The notes under the pieces were generated by a model, which saw nothing but the letters and a program-made list of their open reading frames with translations, was not told the origin of the DNA and ran no database searches. Positions 34,024 to 42,258 of a DNA stretch of 42,407 nucleotides are shown piece after piece (the stretch's first letter is position 1; every line of letters starts with the position of its first letter). The DNA is from an uncultured Bacillota bacterium. Lineage in GTDB: Bacteria > Bacillota_I > Bacilli_A > RFN20 > CAG-631. The DNA lies in contig CABUID010000018.1 in the NCBI GenBank assembly GCA_902491575.1, positions 1 through 42,407 of the forward strand, written 5' to 3'. A program made the translations under genes and the position numbers.

Positions 34024-34599
34024 CTATGCTGCATCAGTTGATAATGTTGCAGTTACTTTAACATTAAAATCAAAAGCCTTCGTTGTAGAATCAGCACTTA
34101 AAAGATTAAGCATATTCGTATAATTGTCTAAACTTACTGGTTTATTAGATGTCCATGCAAACTCAACATTACCTTCAATAGAAGGTGCAAGTGCTGCACT
34201 AGCCTTTGTAACCGTCGTATTAACGTATGTGCCAAAACCATCATTTCCTGTAACTTCAACACTGAATTTTACAGATTGATAACCGGTTTCTTCTAAGTAA
34301 TCAACCATGTCTTGGTCCATCGATAATGTATAAGTTAAAGTATCATATGTTAAACCTTTGTCAGTATAATCAGCTGCACCTACTAAAGCATCTTGATCTA
34401 ACTTTAAATAAACTGTATTAATATTAAATTTTAATTCTGCATCGTTAAAAGTAACAACATCTTCTACAGTTCCATGACCAGCTGCACTTGCATCAACACT
34501 TGTTGCCACTTCTCCAAAATGCCATGCTGAAAAACCACTTCCAATAATAGCCATAAAGCCAAAAACAGGTACAATCAAACTTAATAATTTTTTATTCAT
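34024..34599 (-). CDS. SipW-dependent TasA-like secreted protein, paralogue 1 (likely major subunit)
   Basis: 191 residues, first gene of the cluster. Signal MNKKLLSLIVPVFGFMAIIG then SGFSAWHFGE, closely matching the TasA/CalY pattern (GGGTWAAF in TasA). The mature protein is small, Ala/Thr/Val/Asp-rich, Cys-free and beta-type, ending FAWTSNKPVSLDNYTNMLNL...AFDFNVKVTATLSTDAA. First position, small size and simple composition fit an abundant fibre subunit, as TasA in Bacillus, but filament formation is inference. AAAGGAG precedes the ATG; promoter at 34651-34679. Confidence 0.8.
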   Translation of the reverse strand: MNKKLLSLIVPVFGFMAIIGSGFSAWHFGEVATSVDASAAGHGTVEDVVTFNDAELKFNINTVYLKLDQDALVGAADYTDKGLTYDTLTYTLSMDQDMVDYLEETGYQSVKFSVEVTGNDGFGTYVNTTVTKASAALAPSIEGNVEFAWTSNKPVSLDNYTNMLNLLSADSTTKAFDFNVKVTATLSTDAA

Positions 34600-34650
34600 T
34601 TTTTCTTTCTCCTTTTTTAAAATTTAATTTCATTTTCCATACATAGTATA

Positions 34651-34679
34651 AGAATATATCTCCTGTCACAGTAAGTCAA
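34651..34679 (-). promoter_or_regulatory. Promoter of the fibre cluster
   Basis: Minus strand TTGACT (34674-34679), 17 bp, TATTCT (34651-34656), with a leader of about 45 nt to the first ATG. The 18-bp palindrome at 34704-34721 is 24 bp upstream of the -35 box. Confidence 0.65.
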
Positions 34680-34699
34680 TCTTTTTTTCAAAAAAATCA

Positions 34700-34728
34700 T
34701 TGACATAACAAATTTGTTATGCTATTAA
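34700..34728 (+). promoter_or_regulatory. Divergent promoter with an 18-bp palindrome in its spacer
   Basis: TTGACA (34700-34705), 17 bp, TATTAA (34723-34728) with a TG extension before the -10. The spacer is almost filled by CATAACAAATTTGTTATG (34704-34721), a perfect palindrome. A protein bound here would block rightward transcription and could act on the leftward fibre promoter. Confidence 0.6.
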
Positions 34729-34734
34729 TTTTTA

Positions 34735-35231
34735 ATTTAAAGAATTAAATCGTTATCTTTTAAAGATTAATTGATTTTATAATCTTAAAACAAAAGAAAC
34801 ACTTATAAAATGCATTGAGATGATATATAATTTATAACTATATAATATCTAATTCTAACCTTATATTTAAACGAATTTGTGTCATCTTTCTCTTGACTAA
34901 AACATTTTTTTGCTTTCATTTGTTTGCAAGAGAACGTTTTAATTACACGTTAAATGTATATTAGTTTTAGATGGAATTTATTCGTAGTTAACTTAGATTA
35001 TTCTATTTCATTTTATTTATTTCTTTGAGAAAAAATGCTTATTTTATTAAATTTTATATATTGTTCATTCAATATTAATCTTAAAATAAATAGAGAAACT
35101 ATTTTCTACTAACAAAATAAAAATTCGTGAATATACAATTTTTATTGTTTATTTTTTCAAACAACCGAATCATAAAAACGATTGTTTTCGTTTTAATTTA
35201 AACGTTTTAGGATATTTAAATTGTATATATT
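34735..35231 (+). other. Long AT-rich intergenic region / possible leader RNA
   Basis: About 500 bases between the divergent promoter and the M48 gene promoter. No open frame with a ribosome site and no recognised RNA family. A 7-bp inverted repeat TCTCTTG...CAAGAGA near 34890-34935 and AAAACGA/TCGTTTT (35175-35181 / 35188-35194) just upstream of the M48 promoter are the only structures I see. The latter is followed by AAACGTTTTAGG, similar to the cores of the 21-bp repeats at 20549-20695. Confidence 0.4.
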
Positions 35232-35259
35232 TTGTTGAAAAAGAATTTTATAGTATAAT
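35232..35259 (+). promoter_or_regulatory. Promoter of the M48 protease gene
   Basis: TTGTTG (35232-35237), 16 bp, TATAAT (35254-35259), about 45 bases before the ATG. Confidence 0.6.
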
Positions 35260-35305
35260 AATATCGTTGGAGAAAGATTCGACAATATAAAGGTGAGGGT
35301 ATATT

Positions 35306-37306
35306 ATGAATAGTAATGGTAATGTAAATGTCTTTAGACTCATTTTTTCTTTAGTTTTCTCATTTTCAATTTTAGCAGGTTTAACTTATTTAAGTATGCT
35401 GCTAAAAGATATCCCATATATAAAATATATTGGTTATTTATGTTTTGGTATAACACTTATCATAATCATTGTGAATTCCATTTTACTTATTAAACATAAA
35501 AAAGAAATACTCAATACGAATATAGAAAAACAATATAATAAAATGTTAGATTATAAAGATAGTATTCATGAATTTGATAAAGTTTACAACCATTTAAAAA
35601 AACAAATATTCAATACGAATTTATATATCATTTTTATTTTGTTACTACAAATGATAACTTTTGTTTGTGCTGCTGCAAGTGGTGTATTGGGGATTATTAT
35701 CACGGTATTTTCATCTTTAATAATGATTGATATTTTAAGTGCTTTATGCAATCGAACAAAAACAAAAAAAGACATCTCAAAAGATGATATATCGAATTAC
35801 CCTTATATTAAAAATATCATTGATAAGTGTAAAAACAAATTAGGAATTAAAGAAGAAATTTACATTCATTTTGCTTTAGACGATTTATTTAGTGTTGGCA
35901 AAACAAATCATCAAACTTATTTAAATATGGGAATCGGTGCACTTTCTATTTTAAGTGGAGAAGAACTTGAAAATATTCTTTATCATGAAATGGCTCATAT
36001 TTATAATGAAGATACACTTTTATCCTATAAAGTATTGAAATCATGCTATCTATTCCGCAATCTTGATCAAACATTTGTATCTTTAGGGTTAAACTATTTA
36101 CTTTTTACTTTAAAACTAAATAAAGTAAAAGAAGAAACAGAACTCTTTCTACACTTTATGCAATTAGAAAGTGAGAAAAAAGCGGATGCATTTATTATTG
36201 ATAATGGGGATAAACAACAATTTATCAATGCTGTAGCTAAAACATTGTTATGCAATTATCAAATTGAATATCGTTTTCCATTTAATGTGTTTATCTATGA
36301 ACAACCTATTGAAAATTATATTGATTTGTTTGCCAAAGAAAGAATTAAGAATTATTACGATAAAAAAGAAATGTATGATCATTTTTTAAAAAACACTTTA
36401 CAAAGACAATTTGATACTCATCCAAGTTTAAAAATGAGAATGGAATATCTTCAAGTGGACGATTTTCATTTCGATTTTAATTTTCAAAGAAGTGAACAAT
36501 TCGAAAAAGAAATACAAATGATTAAAGATAAATTAAATAAAGAATGGTACGATAATATTAAAAATTCTTGGGAAAATCAACGAGAGTATCATTATAATTT
36601 TTATGTTAAAGAATATGAAAAATTAAAAGATAAAGATTTTTCTTCTTTACCTTTGGATGACCAATTGAAATATGCTTATTGTAATTTAGTTTTTAATCAA
36701 CCAGAAATTGCTCAAAAAGCATATGATGAAATTTTAAATAAACATCCAAATAATATTTTTGCTTTATTGAACCGTGCTTTAATAAAATTTGGAGTAAATG
36801 ATTTTTCTTGTATAGATGATTTTGAAAAAGTGAAAAAATTAGATTTTTCAAAAGCAGATCTTGTAAATTTTTATATAGGTTTAATGTATAACAATAATGG
36901 AAGAAAAGATTTAATTGAACAATATCGAAAAAAACATATTGAAGATATGAATCAATTGCTACAAAATGAAAAATATTCACTTCATTTAGGGAAAAAAATA
37001 TATAATTCTGCAGACTTGCCACAAAATGTATTGGATAGCATTCAGGAAAAAATCAATCAATATTCTTGTTTCAAAGGTGTTTATCTTTTAAAAAAGCAAA
37101 CAAACGAAAGTACACATTGTTATATTTTAGGTTTTGAATTTAATTTTAAAAGTTCCGAAGAAGAAAGAAAACAAGCATTGGATGATATGACAATTTTTGT
37201 TTCTTCTATCAGCGATTATTTACTTTATCTACAAGACTTTTCTTTTAATTCATTTTTTAAAAAGATTATCAAAAATAAAAAAATTAAAAATTTAAAAAAT
37301 AAATAA
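35306..37306 (+). CDS. M48-family membrane zinc metalloprotease with C-terminal TPR-like region
   Basis: 666 residues. Four predicted helices in two pairs (about 12-32 and 40-62; 104-122 and 125-145), then the M48 (HtpX/Ste24-like) catalytic part: HEMAH (227-231) supplies two His ligands and the catalytic Glu, and EKKAD (290-294) supplies the third ligand in the E-x-x-x-D form. The C-terminal half (about 420-560) has helix-turn-helix pairs with TPR-like spacing (QLKYAYCNLVFNQPEIAQKA, YDEILNKHPNNIFALLNRA). It probably degrades or processes membrane or secreted proteins, with the active site on the cytoplasmic side as in HtpX. It separates the two surface-protein loci; a functional tie to either is speculative. 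Confidence 0.88.
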   Translation: MNSNGNVNVFRLIFSLVFSFSILAGLTYLSMLLKDIPYIKYIGYLCFGITLIIIIVNSILLIKHKKEILNTNIEKQYNKMLDYKDSIHEFDKVYNHLKKQIFNTNLYIIFILLLQMITFVCAAASGVLGIIITVFSSLIMIDILSALCNRTKTKKDISKDDISNYPYIKNIIDKCKNKLGIKEEIYIHFALDDLFSVGKTNHQTYLNMGIGALSILSGEELENILYHEMAHIYNEDTLLSYKVLKSCYLFRNLDQTFVSLGLNYLLFTLKLNKVKEETELFLHFMQLESEKKADAFIIDNGDKQQFINAVAKTLLCNYQIEYRFPFNVFIYEQPIENYIDLFAKERIKNYYDKKEMYDHFLKNTLQRQFDTHPSLKMRMEYLQVDDFHFDFNFQRSEQFEKEIQMIKDKLNKEWYDNIKNSWENQREYHYNFYVKEYEKLKDKDFSSLPLDDQLKYAYCNLVFNQPEIAQKAYDEILNKHPNNIFALLNRALIKFGVNDFSCIDDFEKVKKLDFSKADLVNFYIGLMYNNNGRKDLIEQYRKKHIEDMNQLLQNEKYSLHLGKKIYNSADLPQNVLDSIQEKINQYSCFKGVYLLKKQTNESTHCYILGFEFNFKSSEEERKQALDDMTIFVSSISDYLLYLQDFSFNSFFKKIIKNKKIKNLKNK

Positions 37307-37317
37307 AATATTACTTT

Positions 37318-37347
37318 AAAAAAATTGTCAGCATTGGCAATTTTTTT
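37318..37347. terminator. Terminator of the M48 gene
   Basis: AAAAAAATTGTCA pairs with TGGCAATTTTTTT around a GCAT loop (one G-U), ending in a T-run. The stretch 37348-37530 is A-rich, with no clear -35/-10 pair at proper spacing (TTGACT at 37450, TATACT at 37478). Confidence 0.8.
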
Positions 37348-37530
37348 AGTCTCCTCATTTTTTATCATTTTAAAATTTAAAAAATTTATGAAAAAAGATT
37401 TAAAAATTGAAAATAAAAAAAGACGTGAAAGTAAAAATAAAAAAAAGCATTGACTATGCAAAAAAAAAAAGATAAACTATACTATATTTTAACAATATTT
37501 GTTAAATATAAATAAGAAGGAGGAAAATGC

Positions 37531-37659
37531 ATGAAAAAAGCTTACGAGAAACCAGATTTAGAGGTTGTAATTTTAAATACTGATGAAACGTTAAATGGCG
37601 CAGTTGAACTTAGCAATATGCCAGGCGATAATCCATTTGATTTTGGTGAACTTGAGTGA
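37531..37659 (+). CDS. 42-residue peptide, first gene of the surface-protein operon
   Basis: Too short for most gene callers but clearly translated: AAGGAGG stands 7 bases before the ATG, and the stop overlaps the next gene's GTG (GTGA). The product starts MKKAYEKPDLEVVILN and ends MPGDNPFDFGELE; it is acidic, Cys-free and has no hydrophobic signal. The start resembles a widespread group of short Firmicutes peptides (MKK-x-YEKPxLEV). The Y-x-x-P-x-L spacing is also that of lasso-peptide leaders, but no RRE protein, leader protease or cyclase is in the window. Function unknown; it may be a precursor peptide or a translational-coupling leader. Confidence 0.8.
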   Translation: MKKAYEKPDLEVVILNTDETLNGAVELSNMPGDNPFDFGELE

Positions 37660-37892
37660 AAAAATTAGTTTTAGGATTAATCATTTTATTATGTGGTTGC
37701 TCTAATAATTCTCATATGGATTCAAATTCTTCTAAAAGCAATTCAAATAGTATTACTGAAAATTTTCAAAGTGATACCAATGAAGAACAATCTATATCAA
37801 ATTATTATTCGTCAACAAACTTTCAAAATGATTCATCAAGCACAGCAGGATGGTTACCTGATATAAAACCTATAAAAGGAGGAAGAAAATGA
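37656..37892 (+). CDS. Small Ser/Asn-rich lipoprotein
   Basis: 78 residues from a GTG start coupled to the preceding stop. Signal MKKLVLGLIILLCG then Cys15 (lipobox LCGC), followed by about 50 residues of mostly Ser, Asn, Gln and Asp and a short end AGWLPDIKPIKGGRK. No folded domain is visible; it looks like a lipid-anchored flexible tether. Its stop overlaps the ATG of the large surface protein, and the AAAGGAGG site for that gene lies in its last codons, so the three products are likely made together. Confidence 0.75.
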   Translation: MKKLVLGLIILLCGCSNNSHMDSNSSKSNSNSITENFQSDTNEEQSISNYYSSTNFQNDSSSTAGWLPDIKPIKGGRK

Positions 37893-40800
37893 AATCAAAT
37901 AAGATAAAAACAATAGTGATTTCTTCTACGATGTTATTGGCTAGTCTAACAACAATTCTTACTTTATCTTTTGCAAAAAGCGTATCTAAAAATGATGATC
38001 CATTGCAATTAAAAAATGAAGACTTGTCTGACCATTATCAAGGAAGAACATTACAAGCCGTAAATTCTGGTACTTCCCTATCGGATGAAACAGCACTTGT
38101 CAGTGTACGATTAGGTGATGCCCCAGGAATGAGATTTAAATATGAATTATCTGCAGACATGATTAATAATGCTTTTACGACTGCAGCAGAAGATTTATCA
38201 TCCTATTCATATGGTGTAGTCGTTGTTAAAAGTGAAAATTTAAATCCATATGATTTAAAAGAATTATTACAAGATAATTCCGATCTTGTTAAAAATGCCA
38301 CAACAAGTGGTACACTTCAATATGAAGGCGAATTTGGAACTATAAAATTATATAATTCCATTGCTGAAAATAAAGTTGTAGTCGATGATGGTGTTGCTTT
38401 TGCAAGTGTTTTGACAGGTTTTGAAAATGCAGATGAATCTGTAAGAGCTACTTTATATAATTCTAACTATGTTTCTGTTGCTTATGTTTTACTTGGTGAT
38501 GAAGTTCATTTCACATCTGCTACAGAATACAATTATTTAAAAGCTGTTAACACTTATTTAGATAATGCAGAAATGTATGAATTAACAGAAGAACAAGTGA
38601 CTGCTTTAAATGATTTAAAAACCAATAATACTATTCGTTATCAATTGACATCTGAATCAAACGTTCCTTGCTTCTCATTAGATCAAAGTGGAACTTACAC
38701 ATTTAAAGATACCGAAACTCCAGGTGTTTATGTTTCAACGAATAAAGGTACCAATAGTTCTACCGCTAAGATGGTGTTAACTGTTTTAGATGATGGCGTT
38801 TTAACTTTTGATTATGCTGTATCAACTGAAAGTGGTTGGGATAAATGTACAATTAGACATAATTCTACTACTTTAGTAAATGCTATTAGTGGTACAGCCT
38901 CTGATTCTGTAAAAGTAGAAGTAACAAAAGGTGATCAAATTACTTTTGAATACTCAAAAGATAGTTCTGGCAGTGGTGGTTCAGATACCTTTACAGTTTC
39001 CAATGTAAATTTTGAATCGAATCAAGGTTTATATTCAAAAAGTAAACTTGTATTTGATTCAGTAGGTGGTTCGGATGTAACAACATTACAAGTTTATAAT
39101 AATTTACCAGTATCTGCTCCTGAAAATCCTACTAAAGATGGATATCGTTTTGATGGGTGGTACACGACTTCTTCTTACGATGTTCAATTTGATTTTGCAA
39201 GTGGTTTAACAAAAAACACAAAAGTTTATGCAAAATGGGTTGAACAAGTTAATGTCAACATTTATGATGGCGAAACATTAATTACTTCTGAAGCCATTGA
39301 TATTCATTCAAATTATACGCCAAACATTCCTTCTGATTTTACAAAAGTAATTGAAGGATATTATATGGATGCTTCTTTGAGTAATGAATGGGTAGTAGGA
39401 TCTGAAGTAGATAGTCATCTTGATTTATATGTAAAATCTACTGCTTTAGAAGAAATTATCGCACCAAGTGGTGTTTTAACATCGGCTACAAATATGGCTG
39501 ATTATGCTTTTGGAACAGAAGTTCCTTATAATTGGCAAGTTACAAAGCAAGCAAATGATATGTTTACTTTAACATCTACAAACGAAGGTGTAAATAGTTC
39601 TGTTTCTTCTATCTCATTTGTTGTAGCTAAAGATACATTGTTAACTTTTGATTATTCCGGCTCTTCTGAAAATAATTATGATAGATTTACAGTTGGAGTT
39701 AAAAAAGCTGACTCTACATCTTGGAGCCAAGAATTATCTGTCTCGGGTGAAGAAGTCTTTACTGGAAGTTATTGGGTTAAATTACAAGCAGGCGATGAAG
39801 TTAACCTTGGCTATCGAAAAGATAATGCGGGTCATAAAGGTGATGACAAAGTCAGCATTACAAACTTAAGTTTTACAGATGGTATTCCTACATTATCTGT
39901 TCATTATGTTTATAATGATAATGTAACAGATAGTGATAGTGTTCTTGTAGATTGCTATTCATTATTAAATGATGCATTAGTAACTCCAGAAAATGTAAGA
40001 GATGAAAATAATTATCTTTTTGGTGGTTGGTATTATGATGCAGCATTTGAAAACAAAGCTTCAAAAGGTGATTATACGAATACCGAAGATTTAACTCTTT
40101 ATGCAAAGTGGTTAGAAAAAGTAACCGTTAACTTTGTAGTTCCAATTAGCGATGTTTCATCTAGTTTCTCTGCAACTGAATGGGCTGAAACACCAATTAC
40201 TATTGAAAATCCTTCATTAAGTAATCGTATCTTCAGAGGATGGTATACTGACGCTTCCTATAGTGAAGAAGTTGACTTAAGTTTAGGTGTCAAAGAATCT
40301 TGCACTTTATATGGTAAATTTGAAGAATATCCTTTAGGATCAAATGTTGAAAAAGCACATGAATTGATTTTAGTAGATTCATCTGTTGGCACAATCAATG
40401 TTTCAACAACAGAAGAATTCTATGAATATTATTTCAAGTTTACTCCTGCAGTTACAGATTATTATTATTTTGTATTAAATGATGATTTAATTGCAAATAA
40501 AACTGTTGATCCATCTTATACTGGTTATGTTTATAATTCACATGCTAAGTATTCTATCGTAGATGATGATGGTCAAACTGTTTTATCTGAAACAAGTTTT
40601 GATGATATAGCAAAACAAGTTAATTTAGAAGGTGGAAAAACTTACTATATTAAATGTAGTTTAGGTGGCAGTTCATATAAAGCATGGGGCGATTTTGTAT
40701 TTGAAATGTTTACCTATGGACATGACCATGCAAATGAAGCTTTTGATTATGTAATGGGTGATACCGTTACTATTCAAGGTTTATTTGAAAGTAGATCTCA

Positions 40801-42085
40801 TGTTTTAGTTTACACATTTACTACAGATGAAAATACATTTGGTGATTATAAAGTGGTTACTTCTGGAACAGGTTGGGCAAGCACTAGAATTTATAGTGAT
40901 GCAGATTTAAAAACTCAATTAATTTCAGTAAACCATTCTGGAAATAATGTTGGAATAGGAAATGTTACTTTAGAAGCCAATACAACTTATTATATTACTG
41001 TAAGTAACAACTGGACAACTTCTGAACTTCCTAATTTAAATACTGTATTTTCAATTTCTGAATATGGTCAAGGTTACACAATGTCTAATCCTTCTCCATT
41101 AACACTTGGTGAAACTGTTTCTACTGATTTTACTGGTGGTTTTAATCAATATTACTCTTTTACTTCTTCTGTAGATGCTACATATAAAGTAACTACAAAG
41201 GATGGAACAAGTTCTTATTCAAAACAAGTTGCTATTTATAACACTGATGATTTAACTACAGCAGTAGTAACATTTACAACTTCTTCTACAAGTGAAAATG
41301 TTAACTATGTGAATTTGCCTGCAGGATCTTACATTGTAAAAGCAAACTATTCTTCTACAAGTGGAACAACTGCTTATACTTTAAATATTTCTGTAGCAGT
41401 TGCTGGAGAACATTATTTAAATGCTATAGACACAACTGTTTCTAGTACAGACGATACAAATTTAACTGTATCTTCTTCTACTTATTATAAATTAGTTGTA
41501 GATACAACTAAATTCTATAGTTTTACATCTTCAAACGATAGTAGTGTTGTAACACTTTATAAAGTAAATGGAACAAGCGTTGTTAAAACTGGAACTAAAC
41601 AAGTTGTTACAAAATTAAATGCTGGTGATGTTTATTATTTATATGTTTCAGATAGTAATGATACACTTTCTGTTACTGTAACATCTTTAGATGAATATGA
41701 AGATGGAACAACACCTGAAACAGCTTATAACGTTTTAGAAGGTGCAAACTGTGCTACGTTAGATATAAGTAGCACTACTTCTTACACTGTATTTTACAAA
41801 TTTACAGCAACTGAAGATGGCACTTATGCATTCTATACATTAAATAATGGAACTATAGATACAAAATTATATTTATATGATGATGAGTCTTGCTCAACAT
41901 CTATTGCTTATAAAGATGATGGTGGAGCTGCTTTGATGGAACCTTTAGGTGGTTATAAATATGATTCCTATTCTACTTATAATGTTGTAGCAGGAACAAC
42001 ATACTATATTAAAGTAACTTATACAATTTATTCTTCTAATACTGCTACTTCTTTGACACTTAATGTTGTTGAACAAGTTGCATAA
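37889..42085 (+). CDS. Large exported surface protein with InlB-type and beta-sandwich repeats
   Basis: 1398 residues. N-terminal signal (hydrophobic to about 29, cleavage after LSFA possible). Residues about 45-255 are a domain opening TALVSVRLGDAPGMRFKYEL, of a kind seen in other InlB-repeat proteins. Three Listeria/Bacteroides (InlB B-type) repeats carry the YxFxGWY...LYAKW pattern: DGYRFDGWYT...VYAKWVEQ (about 400-450), NYLFGGWYYD...LYAKWLEK (about 680-745) and NRIFRGWYTD...LYGKFEEY (about 770-815). Two similar beta domains precede the first and second repeats (about 270-380 and 525-665). From about 820 on, four or five PPC-like beta-sandwich repeats end in YYIKV/YYITV strands. No LPxTG or SLH anchor. 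A likely adhesin or glycan-binding protein; third gene of the peptide-lipoprotein operon. Confidence 0.85.
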   Translation: MKSNKIKTIVISSTMLLASLTTILTLSFAKSVSKNDDPLQLKNEDLSDHYQGRTLQAVNSGTSLSDETALVSVRLGDAPGMRFKYELSADMINNAFTTAAEDLSSYSYGVVVVKSENLNPYDLKELLQDNSDLVKNATTSGTLQYEGEFGTIKLYNSIAENKVVVDDGVAFASVLTGFENADESVRATLYNSNYVSVAYVLLGDEVHFTSATEYNYLKAVNTYLDNAEMYELTEEQVTALNDLKTNNTIRYQLTSESNVPCFSLDQSGTYTFKDTETPGVYVSTNKGTNSSTAKMVLTVLDDGVLTFDYAVSTESGWDKCTIRHNSTTLVNAISGTASDSVKVEVTKGDQITFEYSKDSSGSGGSDTFTVSNVNFESNQGLYSKSKLVFDSVGGSDVTTLQVYNNLPVSAPENPTKDGYRFDGWYTTSSYDVQFDFASGLTKNTKVYAKWVEQVNVNIYDGETLITSEAIDIHSNYTPNIPSDFTKVIEGYYMDASLSNEWVVGSEVDSHLDLYVKSTALEEIIAPSGVLTSATNMADYAFGTEVPYNWQVTKQANDMFTLTSTNEGVNSSVSSISFVVAKDTLLTFDYSGSSENNYDRFTVGVKKADSTSWSQELSVSGEEVFTGSYWVKLQAGDEVNLGYRKDNAGHKGDDKVSITNLSFTDGIPTLSVHYVYNDNVTDSDSVLVDCYSLLNDALVTPENVRDENNYLFGGWYYDAAFENKASKGDYTNTEDLTLYAKWLEKVTVNFVVPISDVSSSFSATEWAETPITIENPSLSNRIFRGWYTDASYSEEVDLSLGVKESCTLYGKFEEYPLGSNVEKAHELILVDSSVGTINVSTTEEFYEYYFKFTPAVTDYYYFVLNDDLIANKTVDPSYTGYVYNSHAKYSIVDDDGQTVLSETSFDDIAKQVNLEGGKTYYIKCSLGGSSYKAWGDFVFEMFTYGHDHANEAFDYVMGDTVTIQGLFESRSHVLVYTFTTDENTFGDYKVVTSGTGWASTRIYSDADLKTQLISVNHSGNNVGIGNVTLEANTTYYITVSNNWTTSELPNLNTVFSISEYGQGYTMSNPSPLTLGETVSTDFTGGFNQYYSFTSSVDATYKVTTKDGTSSYSKQVAIYNTDDLTTAVVTFTTSSTSENVNYVNLPAGSYIVKANYSSTSGTTAYTLNISVAVAGEHYLNAIDTTVSSTDDTNLTVSSSTYYKLVVDTTKFYSFTSSNDSSVVTLYKVNGTSVVKTGTKQVVTKLNAGDVYYLYVSDSNDTLSVTVTSLDEYEDGTTPETAYNVLEGANCATLDISSTTSYTVFYKFTATEDGTYAFYTLNNGTIDTKLYLYDDESCSTSIAYKDDGGAALMEPLGGYKYDSYSTYNVVAGTTYYIKVTYTIYSSNTATSLTLNVVEQVA

Positions 42086-42134
42086 TGAATATTCAATTGT
42101 AAAATACTTTATCTAAAATAAGCATTTACGAAAT

Positions 42135-42165
42135 AAACGGTGTAGCAAATTGCTACATCGTTTTT
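42135..42165 (+). terminator. Terminator of the surface-protein operon
   Basis: AAACGGTGTAGCA pairs with TGCTACATCGTTT (one G-U), followed by TTT. Strong intrinsic terminator 50 bases after the last stop. Confidence 0.9.
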
Positions 42166-42233
42166 AGTTTCTAGTTTAAAATGTTAAACATTATGGGATA
42201 AAAAAATCTTGAAAAATATAAGATAAAATAAAG

Positions 42234-42258
42234 AAAGTACAATGATTTGTACTTTTTT
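42234..42258. terminator. Second terminator near right edge
   Basis: AAAGTACAA (42234-42242) / TTGTACTTT (42247-42255) with loop TGAT and a T-run. It may back up the first or serve a gene beyond the window on the other strand. I see no gene in 42259-42407. Confidence 0.75.

Noticed and set aside
37531..37659. Lasso-peptide biosynthetic locus
   Set aside because: Only the Y-x-x-P-x-L leader spacing fits; there is no conserved Thr/core arrangement I can verify and no RRE, protease or cyclase gene nearby.
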